Shown: in pieces, positions 24,924 through 34,368 of the stretch | Layout of the letters: every line of letters begins with the position of its first letter | Position numbering within the stretch: position 1 is the stretch's first letter | Source: Endozoicomonas acroporae | GTDB taxonomy: Bacteria; Pseudomonadota; Gammaproteobacteria; Pseudomonadales; Endozoicomonadaceae | Direction: 5' to 3' | Length of the DNA stretch: 64,000 nt | NCBI RefSeq assembly: GCF_002864045.1 | Contig: NZ_PJPV01000045.1 | Coordinates: forward strand, 45,289 to 109,288 | Made by a program: the position numbers and the translations under genes | Notes under the pieces: generated by a model | What the model was told of the DNA's origin: nothing | Seen by the model: only the letters and a program-made list of their open reading frames with translations | Databases searched by the model: none

Positions 24924-27900
24924 TCACCCACTCCACTCACAAGCCAAAGTCTCCGCCTGCTTCAAAACCAACTCAACCGCAGCCGACGCTCCATCCGGTG
25001 GATACTTATACTTCTGCAAAGTACGCCGGACCAGAATCTTCAACCGTGCCCGCACACTGTCCCGCACCTGCCAGTCAATAGTGGTGGATTTACGCAACTT
25101 ATCGGTAATCTCAACGGCAATCTTTTTGAGAATCTCATCACCCAGTTCCCGAACGGCACTTTCGTTATTGGCCAGTGCATCATAAAACGCCACTTCATCC
25201 GGGTTCAGGCCAAGCTCAGCTTCCCGGCTCATTTCCGCCTGAAAGTCTTTGGCCATTTGGATCAGTTCTTCAATCACCTGCGCTGTTTCAATGGCGCGGT
25301 TATTGTATTTGCGCAAGGTGGCCTGCAACCGTTCGGAGAACTTCTTCTCCTGCACCACGTTATTACGAGTCTTGGCGCGGATATCGTCTTTCAGCAGCTT
25401 TTCCAGCAGCTCCACGGCCAGATTTCTGTGAGGCATCCGCCGTACATCATCCAGAAACTCATCGGATAACAGACCGATATTGGGTTTCTCCAGCCCGCAC
25501 AGCGCAAACACATCGGCCACGCCTTCCGCCACAATGGCATTATCCAGAATCTGCTTCAGGGCAGATTGCTGTTCCTCCCGGCTGCGCTTTTTATCCACCG
25601 TGGTGAACTTATTAATGGCCGCTTTCACCGCCGAGAAAAACGCCAGCTCAAGCCGCAGCTCTTTCGCTTCATCCAGCGTGCTGCACAGGGAGTATGCCTT
25701 GTTAGCCGCCAGCACCAAATCCATCAGCCGCTTCTTGCCATCTTTCAAACTCAGCACATAATTGGCCGCAGGCACCAGCAACTCTCTGGCTCGGGTTTCA
25801 AAACCACTGATATCCAACCCTTCACCCTGTGGTGTTTTGGCAAACAGCCCACGCAGCGCATCCATCTTTTCCGCCAGCACCGCATAGGCTTCTTCGGATC
25901 GTAAGGTTGGCTCACCCTTGCCCCGGGCATCGGTGTAATCTTTCAGTGCCGCCTTCAGTTCATTGGCAATGCCGATGTAATCCACCACCAGCCCACCGGG
26001 CTTGTTTTTAAACACCCGGTTCACCCGGGCAATGGCCTGCATCAGGTTATGGCCCTTCATGGGCTTATCCACATACATGGTGTGGCAGCAGGGGGCATCA
26101 AAACCGGTCAGCCACATATCCCGCACAATCACCAGCTTCATCGGATCGTTCACATCCTTAAAGCGTTTCTCCAGCCGTTTCTTGGTCTTCTTACTGTAGA
26201 TATGGGGCTGCAACAATGGCTTATCGGAGGCGGAACCGGTCATCACAATCTTGATCACGCCTTTTTCCGGATCAGGGTCGTGCCATTCCGGACGCAACTC
26301 CACAATCTCGTTATAAAGATGGGCGCAGATATCCCGGCTCATGCCGACAATCATCGCCTTGCCATCCATGCTCTCATTGCGGGATTCAAAATGCGCCACC
26401 AAGTCAGCCGCCACCTGTTTCAGCCGGGGCGTGGCACCCACCAGCTTCTCTAACCGGCTCCACTCGCCCTTGGTTTTTTCCCGGAGGTTGATATCTTCCT
26501 CATCTTCCACCACCTCATCCACCTGCTCAGAAAGCTGCTGGATTTCAGCGTGGTTCAAATCCAGTTTGGCCAGGCGGGATTCATAATAGATGGGCACCGT
26601 CGCACCATCCTCAACGGCATCCTGAATATCATAAATGGAGACATACTCCCCAAACACCGAGCGGGTATCCTTGTCCTCCTGGGAGATGGGCGTGCCGGTA
26701 AAGCCAATAAACGACGCATTCTTCAAAGCATCTCGCATATGCTTGGCATAGCCGAACTTGTAATGGCCTTCTTTGGTCAATACTGCCTTAAGGCCATATT
26801 GACTGCGGTGAGCCTCATCGGAAATCACCACAATATTGTGACGACCATTCAACAGCGGATGATGGTTTTCACCGTCCTGCAGGGCAAACTTCTGCACCGT
26901 GGTAAAGATAATGCCGCCAGATTCTCTTTCCGCCAGTAACTGACGCAACGCTTCCCGATCATTGGCCTGCACCGGTGTCTGCTTTAACAATTCCTGGGCA
27001 CTGCTGAAGGTGGTAAACAGCTGACCATCCAGATCATTCCGATCCGTCACCACCACCAGCGTCGGGTTATTCATGGCCGGCTGTTGCAGCAACATACCGG
27101 CATAGCAGCACATGGAGATACTCTTGCCCGAACCCTGGGTATGCCAAACGACACCCGCCTTTTTACTGCCGGGCAATATACGACCACCACGACACGTCTC
27201 CGAAGCCGCTTCCCCCAGCTGTTCCTGTGCTGCCAGCACCGTTGCCCGAACTGCTTCCCGCACCGCATGGAACTGATGATAACCGGCAATCTTCTTGATG
27301 GTGCGTTCGCCATCACTTTCAAACAGCACAAAGTAGCGAATGTAATCCAGAAACAGCGCCTGGTCGAAAAAGCCCCGAACTAGTGTCTCCAGCTGCCACT
27401 CCAGCACTGGCCGGTCTTCTTCATTCTGGATGGTACGCCACGGCATAAACCGTTCCTGGTTAGCGGTCAGGGAACCCACCCGGGCGGTATAACCATCACT
27501 GATCACCAGCGCCTCATTAAAAATAAACAGGTCGCTGATTTCATCCTTATAGGTTTGCAGCTGGTTAAAGGCATCCCAGATATCCACATTCTCATCACCG
27601 GGGCTTTTCAGCTCCAGCACCGCAAAGGGAATGCCATTAATAAAGCAGACAATATCCGGGCGACGAGGGTTCTTGGTTCCCGTCAGAGTAAACTGATTCA
27701 CCGCCACAAACCGGTTATTGACAACCGATTCAAAATCCACCAGAAAGGCATGGTCGTTGACCCACTGCTCATCGTCGCCTTTGTAGTCCACTGGTACACC
27801 GTCCAGCAGCAGTTTGTGGAAGTGCCGGTTATTGGTGATCAGGTCCAGGCTCTCGGGCTTGGTCAGTGTTGCCCAAACCTGCTCAAAGCAACCTGAAGGG

Positions 27901-28079
27901 AGATGAGGGTTTAATTGGGTAAAGGCTTTTTCCAGGTCTGGCTTTAGCAACACATCCTGATAATTGCTGCGCATGGGGGTTGGGCCATCAGGAGCAATAT
28001 CAGGGCCGTGGAGGACTTCCCAGCCAGCCGTGCGGAACCAGCTCAGGCAGGTTTGCTCTAATTCAATTTCTGTAATCAT
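24924..28079 (-). CDS. hsdR: Type I restriction enzyme HsdR subunit
   Basis: Motor and nuclease subunit of a type I restriction enzyme: ATP-driven translocation and cleavage of unmodified DNA. It is 1051 aa, the usual length. The N-terminal PD-(D/E)XK nuclease has D142 (RRPDIVCF) and E156-x-K158 (VLELKSP). Walker A is HTQGSGKS (about 313-320), motif II is DEAH at 421-424, and GFTGTP follows as motif III. The helical C-terminus contacts the methylase. The start lies 11 bp after the SIR2 stop, so it is in the same operon as hsdM, hsdS and SIR2. All catalytic residues are present. Confidence 0.96.
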   Translation of the reverse strand: MITEIELEQTCLSWFRTAGWEVLHGPDIAPDGPTPMRSNYQDVLLKPDLEKAFTQLNPHLPSGCFEQVWATLTKPESLDLITNNRHFHKLLLDGVPVDYKGDDEQWVNDHAFLVDFESVVNNRFVAVNQFTLTGTKNPRRPDIVCFINGIPFAVLELKSPGDENVDIWDAFNQLQTYKDEISDLFIFNEALVISDGYTARVGSLTANQERFMPWRTIQNEEDRPVLEWQLETLVRGFFDQALFLDYIRYFVLFESDGERTIKKIAGYHQFHAVREAVRATVLAAQEQLGEAASETCRGGRILPGSKKAGVVWHTQGSGKSISMCCYAGMLLQQPAMNNPTLVVVTDRNDLDGQLFTTFSSAQELLKQTPVQANDREALRQLLAERESGGIIFTTVQKFALQDGENHHPLLNGRHNIVVISDEAHRSQYGLKAVLTKEGHYKFGYAKHMRDALKNASFIGFTGTPISQEDKDTRSVFGEYVSIYDIQDAVEDGATVPIYYESRLAKLDLNHAEIQQLSEQVDEVVEDEEDINLREKTKGEWSRLEKLVGATPRLKQVAADLVAHFESRNESMDGKAMIVGMSRDICAHLYNEIVELRPEWHDPDPEKGVIKIVMTGSASDKPLLQPHIYSKKTKKRLEKRFKDVNDPMKLVIVRDMWLTGFDAPCCHTMYVDKPMKGHNLMQAIARVNRVFKNKPGGLVVDYIGIANELKAALKDYTDARGKGEPTLRSEEAYAVLAEKMDALRGLFAKTPQGEGLDISGFETRARELLVPAANYVLSLKDGKKRLMDLVLAANKAYSLCSTLDEAKELRLELAFFSAVKAAINKFTTVDKKRSREEQQSALKQILDNAIVAEGVADVFALCGLEKPNIGLLSDEFLDDVRRMPHRNLAVELLEKLLKDDIRAKTRNNVVQEKKFSERLQATLRKYNNRAIETAQVIEELIQMAKDFQAEMSREAELGLNPDEVAFYDALANNESAVRELGDEILKKIAVEITDKLRKSTTIDWQVRDSVRARLKILVRRTLQKYKYPPDGASAAVELVLKQAETLACEWSG

Positions 28080-28090
28080 TATATTTAAAC

Positions 28091-29296
28091 CTAGAGTTTA
28101 CCTTCAGCACAAGCTATCGCGAATTTGATCATTAATTCCAACTGAGAATGATCCTCTCTTCCATCATCATCCAATAGAACTTGATACCAAATAGGTTGGA
28201 TCTTTGTATCGAGAAGTTTTGTTTCCTTTTCTAGCTTTTCTTGATGATCTTTAATTTCCGGCATAAGGGCAAAATGCCTTGGGATATCAAATGCACCTGT
28301 TGTAATAATGTCGGAAAACAAGTCAGTCGTTCGATCTTGCTCTAAGCTACAGCCAAGAAAAAGCATGGAGTGGCTAATAAATATTTGCCTTAAAACCTTA
28401 GCTAAAGGTTTTGTATAATCTATTTGCTGGTCTCCATATGCTTCTGCATACTGCTCTCTTGAAAAAATGTAAGTTTCTGGTGAATTATAATGACCATGTA
28501 GTTTCAATAAGCATCGATCACCTTGAATTAATTTTGCGGCGAACTGGTTGTGAGTTTGAATTCCATGCATATAGCCTTCTATGGCTTTGTGCTTTTGCTG
28601 AAAAACCTTCTCAATTAAACCATCAAAGTTTGTTGTGATTATGCAACCATCACATATGGCAGGAAGCAGCTTTATCGGGCCAGATATATCTTTAGCGTCT
28701 GCTCCGTCAAAAGTATTATTTATGAAATTATCTACTTGAGTTTTGTTGTTTTCATACAATAGCTGTACTGCATCCAAGTATTTCGAGCTTACAATATATT
28801 GCTTAACTTCTTCGAGATAGCTAAGTGCTGGTTGCATCGCTCTTGTTTCTGAAGTCGATACCCCTTCTAATTTTTTAACCAGTTTTGTTATTGCTTGCTC
28901 CCACAATGGATAATCACATGAAAAAGATAGTCCGGCACCTATAAATGGGACAATACGTTTTCGTTTAATGGCTTCAACCAACCTTGAAAAGGATGTGTTC
29001 TGATCTGTCTCTTCAAGATAATCCTTAACCTCTTGATATTGATCAATCAAAGACTGATTTTGCCAGCGTTCCAGTTCATCAAGGTAACCTGTTGGGTCAT
29101 GCCAAAAAAGTACATCACTTAATTCAACGGAGTACTCAACTGGATCATCACCACTTGACCCAATGCCATTAAACTTTAAAGGTCTAGCACCATTCAAAGT
29201 GTTATGAAAGTCATCGTTTACCCTATCTAACTCACTTTTTATAGAAGCTGTTAATTTTTTTACTGTTTCAGCTAATCCAGTCCATTCAGTCGTCAT
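28091..29296 (-). CDS. SIR2-domain protein (probable NAD+ hydrolase) inside the type I RM operon
   Basis: A 401-aa SIR2-superfamily protein. The NAD-binding motif IVPFIGAGLS is at 115-124, TTNFDGLIE at 221-229, and LKLHG with candidate catalytic His267 at 264-268. The sequence lacks an obvious sirtuin zinc ribbon, as in defence SIR2 proteins that deplete NAD+ and abort infection. The first ~110 residues are a separate N-terminal region with WHDPTGYLDELERWQN. The gene lies between hsdS (16-bp gap) and hsdR (11-bp gap), with its own AGAAGG site before the ATG. The context suggests an abortive backup tied to the restriction complex; this is inference. Confidence 0.88.
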   Translation of the reverse strand: MTTEWTGLAETVKKLTASIKSELDRVNDDFHNTLNGARPLKFNGIGSSGDDPVEYSVELSDVLFWHDPTGYLDELERWQNQSLIDQYQEVKDYLEETDQNTSFSRLVEAIKRKRIVPFIGAGLSFSCDYPLWEQAITKLVKKLEGVSTSETRAMQPALSYLEEVKQYIVSSKYLDAVQLLYENNKTQVDNFINNTFDGADAKDISGPIKLLPAICDGCIITTNFDGLIEKVFQQKHKAIEGYMHGIQTHNQFAAKLIQGDRCLLKLHGHYNSPETYIFSREQYAEAYGDQQIDYTKPLAKVLRQIFISHSMLFLGCSLEQDRTTDLFSDIITTGAFDIPRHFALMPEIKDHQEKLEKETKLLDTKIQPIWYQVLLDDDGREDHSQLELMIKFAIACAEGKL

Positions 29297-29312
29297 CGTT
29301 AAACCTTCTGGA

Positions 29313-30626
29313 TCAATTTAAGTCACTGGTAGAAAGAGATCCGGATATCAATTTTGGTAGCAAAGAATCCCGAATACTTTCTAAACTACTCGCTTCGTTA
29401 TGGAGTGCAGTTATTTTGTGAAAATAAGTTTCTAGGGTTTTCTTGAATACTAAATTTAATTCTGGGGTAGCAATTAGGATATCCTGGTCTTCCATGATCG
29501 ATTTGGTGAGGTGTGTAAATATTGAGCCTGTAGCACCATTCTTCATTTGCTCGGTTTTTCTGAACATGCTCAGGTATAGAAAATAGCGGCTGACAATATC
29601 TTCGTTCACATCCATTTTCCAGATGTGGTAATGGTAAATACTCTTTGGTCCTCTCCAGATATGTGGGCCGAAGGTGGCCGACCAAGCATAAATAAAGTCT
29701 TCTTTATCGATAAGCTTATCTTTTGGCAGTTCTAAATCTGAATAAACTGTTTTGCCACCATTTGATAAATTCTGGATTCTAACAATAGGTGTACCATGAT
29801 CTTTAAATTCAGTATTTTTATAAGCCCTGCCATTAAGCACCCGACAAATATCCTTAAGCTTTTTGAATTCCCAACTGTGAGGAATTTCCCCAAATGCAGA
29901 TGATTGCATAGCAGAAGGAAACAACGCAGCAATTCGGGCAAGCTCGGCGTAGGCTTCGGGCTGTTCGGTTTGCAGGGTGTCCAGGCTTGCCTCGTCTCGG
30001 GCGGAGATGGCGCACATGGCTGCCCGTTCGGCTTCTTCGGCACTGCCACCTGCTGCCAATACTGACATTTTGGCTTTTACCGGATCGAAATCTACGAACC
30101 ATGATTTGAAGAGAGCCTGAGCCATTTCTTCTAAAGTGCGGTTTATTAGGATATTTAAATCTATCTTGTCATCAATTTTCTTTAGAATATTTCCTACGAG
30201 AATTTGCCTATCATATGGGAGTATCTCAACTTCAAAAGACTCCATTAGGCCTTTTGTTATATGTGAAAAGATTGAACCTGTACTTTGAGAACTAATCCGG
30301 TTAGAAATATGCTTCAACAAATAATATAGGTAATACTTATCCGTTTCTTCGAGTGGTTCAATTTTCCAAATATGATAATGATAAATACTCCTAGCCCCCT
30401 TCCAAATATATGGACCAAAAGTTGCTGACCAAGCATAAATTAAATCATCATTCTCGATGTATTTGTCTTCTGGCAATCTAAGGTCTGAATATACAATATT
30501 CCCTCTACCTGTTAGGTTTTGAATTCGAACAATTGGTGTGCCAGAATCTTTAAATTCAGTATTTTTATATGCTCGGCCATTTATGAATTTTGCTATTTCT
30601 CCTAGCTTTACACTCTTAAATCCCAT
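29313..30626 (-). CDS. hsdS: Type I restriction specificity subunit HsdS with two near-identical TRDs
   Basis: Specificity subunit that recognises the bipartite DNA target for methylation and cleavage. The 437 aa hold two target-recognition domains joined by a central conserved helix (about residues 150-200, RTLEEMAQALFKSWFVDFDPV) and a C-terminal helix (SLESIRDSLLPKLISG). TRD1 and TRD2 are clearly duplicates: both have NGRAYKNTEFKD, GTPIVRIQNL, IYAWSATFGP and SIYHYHIWK at matching positions. Two matching TRDs imply a target with two identical half-sites in inverted orientation. The start overlaps hsdM by 11 bp. Confidence 0.94.
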   Translation of the reverse strand: MGFKSVKLGEIAKFINGRAYKNTEFKDSGTPIVRIQNLTGRGNIVYSDLRLPEDKYIENDDLIYAWSATFGPYIWKGARSIYHYHIWKIEPLEETDKYYLYYLLKHISNRISSQSTGSIFSHITKGLMESFEVEILPYDRQILVGNILKKIDDKIDLNILINRTLEEMAQALFKSWFVDFDPVKAKMSVLAAGGSAEEAERAAMCAISARDEASLDTLQTEQPEAYAELARIAALFPSAMQSSAFGEIPHSWEFKKLKDICRVLNGRAYKNTEFKDHGTPIVRIQNLSNGGKTVYSDLELPKDKLIDKEDFIYAWSATFGPHIWRGPKSIYHYHIWKMDVNEDIVSRYFLYLSMFRKTEQMKNGATGSIFTHLTKSIMEDQDILIATPELNLVFKKTLETYFHKITALHNEASSLESIRDSLLPKLISGSLSTSDLN

Positions 30627-32319
30627 AACCTAGCCCTGCGATATTTTTTTTGATTTCCTTTTCCAGTTGGTCACTTTCTGCAAACTGTTCTTGCAGTAAT
30701 CCAGTTAAACGCATCATTTTGTCAGCAAACGGCTCACCATCATCATCCTGCTCAGCAGCACCCACATAACGCCCCGGCGTTAGTACAAAGTCGTGTTTCT
30801 GAATATCTTCCAGAGAGGCTGCAAAACAAAAACCGGGCTTATCTTCGTAGCCTTCGCCTTGCTGCCAGGCATGGAACGTGTCAGCAATTTGCGCGGTATC
30901 TTCCGGTTTAAAATCCCTCAACACCCGATCTTTCATAAAGCCCATATTGCGAGCATCAATAAACAGCGTCTCGCCCTGACGATCCACCTTGCCATTACCG
31001 CTCTGTTTGTTTTTGGTTAGAAACCAGATACAGGCAGGAATCTGGGTATTGGTAAATAGCTGCCCCGGCAGTGCCACCATACACTCCACCAGATCAGATT
31101 CGATCAGCTTACGGCGAATCACCCCTTCATTATTGGTATTGGAACTCATGGAACCATTGGCCAGGAGCAGCGCCATGGAACCGTTGTCGTTCAAATGGTG
31201 GAGCATATGCTGCATCCAGCCAAAGTTGGCGTTGCCTTTGGGCGGAGTGCCGTATTGCCAGCGCACATCCTCCTCCAGCCGGGCATGCCACCAGTCCTTG
31301 ATATTGAACGGCGGGTTGGCCATGACAAAGTCGGCGCGCAGGTCCGGATGCTGGTCATCCAGAAAACTATCAGCATTCTTTTTGCCAAAGTTAAAGTCGA
31401 TGCCCCGAATCGCCATATTCATGGCCGCCAGCTTCCAGGTGGTGGGGTTGCTCTCCTGACCGTACACTGAGATATGCTTTTTCTGCTCGCTGGCGTCGTA
31501 ATGGCGCTCTTTGGCGTGCTCCTCAATAAACTTCTCACTGGAGACAAAGAAACCACCGGAGCCCATGGCCGGGTCATACACCCGCCCCTGAAAGGGTTGC
31601 AGCATTTCCACAATCAGGGTGACGATGCTTTTCGGCGTGTAGTACTGGCCACCCTGTTTGCCTTCCGCCAGGGCGAACTGGCCGAGGAAGTATTCATAAA
31701 CGTGGCCAAGAATATCCTTGCTGTGCAGCTCCAGCTTTTCGCCCTGGTATTCCGGGTTGCGAAAGCTGGTGTCGGAGAAGCTGTTAATCAGGCCGATCAG
31801 TTTTTCGTTATCCAGCTGATAGTTGCTGATGCGGTTGAGAATGCCTTTCAGTTTGCTGTTGGCTTTTTCAATTTCATCCAGGGCATTGTCGATCAGCCAG
31901 GAGATGGAACGCAGCTTAACGTCTTCCCCCTGTTCGTTCTGCCAGATCACGGAACCGATGGCCAGGGTGGCGGTGTCTTTCAGTGTGCTCCAGCGGGCAT
32001 GCTTCGGCACCCAGAAGATATTTTTCTCCTGGTAGTAGTCGAGAATTTCCAGCTCATCGGCAATGGCCTGCTGGTAATCTTCCTCGGAGTCGAAATCGTC
32101 CCGGGGCAGGTAGTAGATATTGTCATCGTCGTTTAGTTGAAACAGCGTCTTCAGTTCATCCTGACGCTCTTCAAAAGCGTCCGACACATATTTCAGAAAG
32201 ATCAAACCCAGCACAATGTGCTTGTAGTTGGCGGCATCAAGGTTACTGCGCAGTTTGTCCGCAGCTTTCCATAGCTTATCGTCCAGCGCCTTAAGGAACT
32301 GCTGTTCAGTGGTGTTCAT
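30616..32319 (-). CDS. hsdM: Type I restriction-modification DNA methyltransferase HsdM
   Basis: N6-adenine methyltransferase subunit of the type I system. It is 567 aa. An N-terminal helical region is followed by the SAM-binding motif DPAMGSGGF (249-257), preceded by QYYTPKSIVTLIVEML, and the catalytic NPPF (335-338). It is the first gene of the hsdM-hsdS-SIR2-hsdR operon, reading away from a divergent WYL regulator. The stop overlaps the hsdS start. Confidence 0.96.
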   Translation of the reverse strand: MNTTEQQFLKALDDKLWKAADKLRSNLDAANYKHIVLGLIFLKYVSDAFEERQDELKTLFQLNDDDNIYYLPRDDFDSEEDYQQAIADELEILDYYQEKNIFWVPKHARWSTLKDTATLAIGSVIWQNEQGEDVKLRSISWLIDNALDEIEKANSKLKGILNRISNYQLDNEKLIGLINSFSDTSFRNPEYQGEKLELHSKDILGHVYEYFLGQFALAEGKQGGQYYTPKSIVTLIVEMLQPFQGRVYDPAMGSGGFFVSSEKFIEEHAKERHYDASEQKKHISVYGQESNPTTWKLAAMNMAIRGIDFNFGKKNADSFLDDQHPDLRADFVMANPPFNIKDWWHARLEEDVRWQYGTPPKGNANFGWMQHMLHHLNDNGSMALLLANGSMSSNTNNEGVIRRKLIESDLVECMVALPGQLFTNTQIPACIWFLTKNKQSGNGKVDRQGETLFIDARNMGFMKDRVLRDFKPEDTAQIADTFHAWQQGEGYEDKPGFCFAASLEDIQKHDFVLTPGRYVGAAEQDDDGEPFADKMMRLTGLLQEQFAESDQLEKEIKKNIAGLGYGI

Positions 32320-32647
32320 AGAGTGGCCGTAGATAGGTTCTGAGAGGCTTCCCCCACGCTACCGCCCGTGGCTTGTACCATCGTCTTTATTGACTCAGGG
32401 GAGCGGAGGGCCAGATAGCTCAGAGAGGAATTTTGGGAAGGGAGTAATTGTACGCTTGTGAGGTTATAGGTGGTAGTCGTGTATTTGCGAAGCACTGATT
32501 AGAAAAAAATTTCACTTTTTGGTTTGCATGCGACACAACTCGTCGCAGGGGTGTTTTATGATGGGATTCTGAAACGGGAAAGCGTTGCCGAATGGCGATG
32601 AAGTGAGCTTTCTATGCTACACCTGTTTTGCGGAGTCTGACAAGGAT
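32320..32647. promoter_or_regulatory. Divergent promoter region between hsdM and the WYL regulator, with 19-bp palindrome
   Basis: This gene-free stretch separates two divergent genes and must hold promoters for both. A perfect inverted repeat, TGCGAC-N7-GTCGCA, lies at 32529-32547, just upstream of the WYL gene, beside an AT-rich tract (32499-32524). Such a site is typical of BrxR/CapW-type WYL autoregulators of defence operons. A TTTTATGAT sequence at 32554-32562 could be a -10 for the WYL gene, but no convincing -35 is seen. Confidence 0.55.
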
Positions 32648-33625
32648 ATGAATAAACGACAAAGCTCTCTGGAAACCACTATTCTCATCATTGAGTTACT
32701 GAAGCGCATCCCCAAAAGCTGGTGGATTACTGCTCAACAGCTGAAACAACAGCTGGCCGAGATTGGATTGGACCGGGATATACACACCATTCAGCGACAT
32801 ATGAAGTCTTTGGTAGAGAGCAGTCACTTCCCCATTGATATGAATAACCGCAGTAAACCTTATGGCTACCGGTGGAGCCAGCAGGCTGTGGGCTTTACTG
32901 TGAACGCCCTGAGTATCCAGGAGTCGCTGATCCTGCAAATGGCGCACAAGACGTTGAAGAACTTGTTGCCCAGCAGCTTGATGGATTCCATGTCTGGCTT
33001 TTTTGAGGAAGCCAATCGAAATATCAGCCATGCCCAGGATCCCGCCAAGGAGATTCAGTGGTTATCCAAAGTGGTGGTGGCACCTGAGACACAACCACTG
33101 TTACCTCCCGAGTTACAACCAGATGTATTCAATGAAGTCAGCGGTGCTCTCTACAACAACTACTGGCTGGATATTGCTTACAGAAATGCTGGTGGAGAGG
33201 TAAAAGAAAAAACCGTTATGCCCCTGGGACTAGCTCAACAAGGGCCTCGGTTGTACCTGGTCTGCCGGTTCCAGGGGTATGACGATGAACGGAATCTGGC
33301 GATGCACAGGATGTTATTCGCTCGCTCAACCTCAATGACCTTTGAACGACCAGAGGGGTTTGACCTTAAGCAATACAGCAAGGAAGCACGCTTTACCTTT
33401 GGGGAAGGCCGAAAAGTTAAGCTTTCATTTCGCATCAGAAAGGACGCGGGGCTTCATATTCTGGAATCCCGGATATCAGAGGATCAAACCTACCGAGAAC
33501 ATGAGGACTGCTATGAAATCAGCGCCACCGTTGTGGAGTCACGTCAGTTGCAATGGTGGCTGAACAGCTTTGGTGAAGATGCATGGGCTATCGATTGTCA
33601 GTCAATTGAAGCAGTGGTTGCCTGA
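32648..33625 (+). CDS. WYL-domain transcriptional regulator
   Basis: A 325-aa DNA-binding regulator. The N-terminal winged-helix part is LKRIPKSWWITAQQLKQQLAE and RDIHTIQRHMKSLVES (about residues 15-60). The middle WYL region follows (NNYWLDIAYRNAGGEVKEKTVMPLGL split by turns, then RLYLVCRFQGYDDERNLAMHR). The C-terminal extension has RQLQWWLNSFGEDAW. WYL proteins of the BrxR/CapW class repress defence operons and respond to nucleic-acid signals. It is divergent from hsdM with a palindrome between. The frame also opens from TTG 32585; I chose ATG 32648 (MNKRQSSLETT), which starts the helix-turn-helix region cleanly. Confidence 0.88.
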   Translation: MNKRQSSLETTILIIELLKRIPKSWWITAQQLKQQLAEIGLDRDIHTIQRHMKSLVESSHFPIDMNNRSKPYGYRWSQQAVGFTVNALSIQESLILQMAHKTLKNLLPSSLMDSMSGFFEEANRNISHAQDPAKEIQWLSKVVVAPETQPLLPPELQPDVFNEVSGALYNNYWLDIAYRNAGGEVKEKTVMPLGLAQQGPRLYLVCRFQGYDDERNLAMHRMLFARSTSMTFERPEGFDLKQYSKEARFTFGEGRKVKLSFRIRKDAGLHILESRISEDQTYREHEDCYEISATVVESRQLQWWLNSFGEDAWAIDCQSIEAVVA

Positions 33626-33659
33626 TTCAACCTTGGACATTACTTAAAAACATAACAAC

Positions 33660-34112
33660 ATGGACGGCGTTATGATGGTAAAAAAAATCGAGCAGTATTT
33701 TCAGTATTTTGGAGTAGCCCCGAAAATTCAGGAGGTAAGCCTCAAGGTGCTTCCAGCTGTTATTCAAAAGCTGGATATTCCTGTTACTCCACATAATAGC
33801 TATAAAACAGCGGCGGATTATGTCCTCAATCTTCATGAACTGGGCTTTGATGAACTGCATTATGTTCTTGGTATCAGTAACGATCACTGCCTGTTTGGCA
33901 AGGCGGTAATTCGAGTTGGCGACCACTACTATGACCCAACTGTGATTGCCAGGCACTGCTTCCTGCCCAAAGATCAGTTTGTCAGCATTTACGAAATGCC
34001 CATGAACGAGCTGAAGGGTTTTATGGCAGAGCATAATAATGAGATGCCTTCCATTTTGAATTTGGAAGTCGTGGAGATGCTGAAGCGTGGGGCAAAAAAT
34101 CCTGAGCTATAG
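33660..34112 (+). CDS. Unrecognised 150-aa protein at right end of the defence island
   Basis: A 150-aa protein downstream of the WYL gene. The central part (ELGFDELHYVLGISNDHC, then VGDHYYDPTVIARHC) loosely recalls papain or transglutaminase-like folds with His and Asp in a short beta unit, but I cannot assign it. Several starts are possible (33660, 33672, 33675). It is the last gene before the phage junction near 34390. Confidence 0.55.
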   Translation: MDGVMMVKKIEQYFQYFGVAPKIQEVSLKVLPAVIQKLDIPVTPHNSYKTAADYVLNLHELGFDELHYVLGISNDHCLFGKAVIRVGDHYYDPTVIARHCFLPKDQFVSIYEMPMNELKGFMAEHNNEMPSILNLEVVEMLKRGAKNPEL

Positions 34113-34141
34113 CAAGTTGTAACTAACTTTAAGACTAGGCC

Positions 34142-34160
34142 GAGCCTGGGAGGCAGGCTC
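34142..34160 (+). terminator. Hairpin downstream of the 150-aa gene
   Basis: GAGCCTG (34142-34148) pairs with CAGGCTC (34154-34160) around GGAGG. No T run follows, so it is a weak terminator candidate. The remaining gap up to 34368 shows no gene or other feature. Confidence 0.35.
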
Positions 34161-34368
34161 GTGACACCTACTATTTATGGCAACCCGGCCCACAAGCAGA
34201 ACGCAGCAAGATATTTCTTTATGAGATGACGTACGGTGTTCTTACAGACCATCATTCGACAGAGTTTGCCATCGAATATCTGACTATAATTTCAGCATCC
34301 AGAGATGATTGATCACCCCTTCCTTTTCTCTATTTTAAATAAAAACGAGAAATCAAACAGTTACATGC

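Noticed and set aside
24846..27896. Many plus-strand frames opposite hsdR
   Set aside because: Antisense shadows of hsdR; the minus-strand product has all HsdR motifs.
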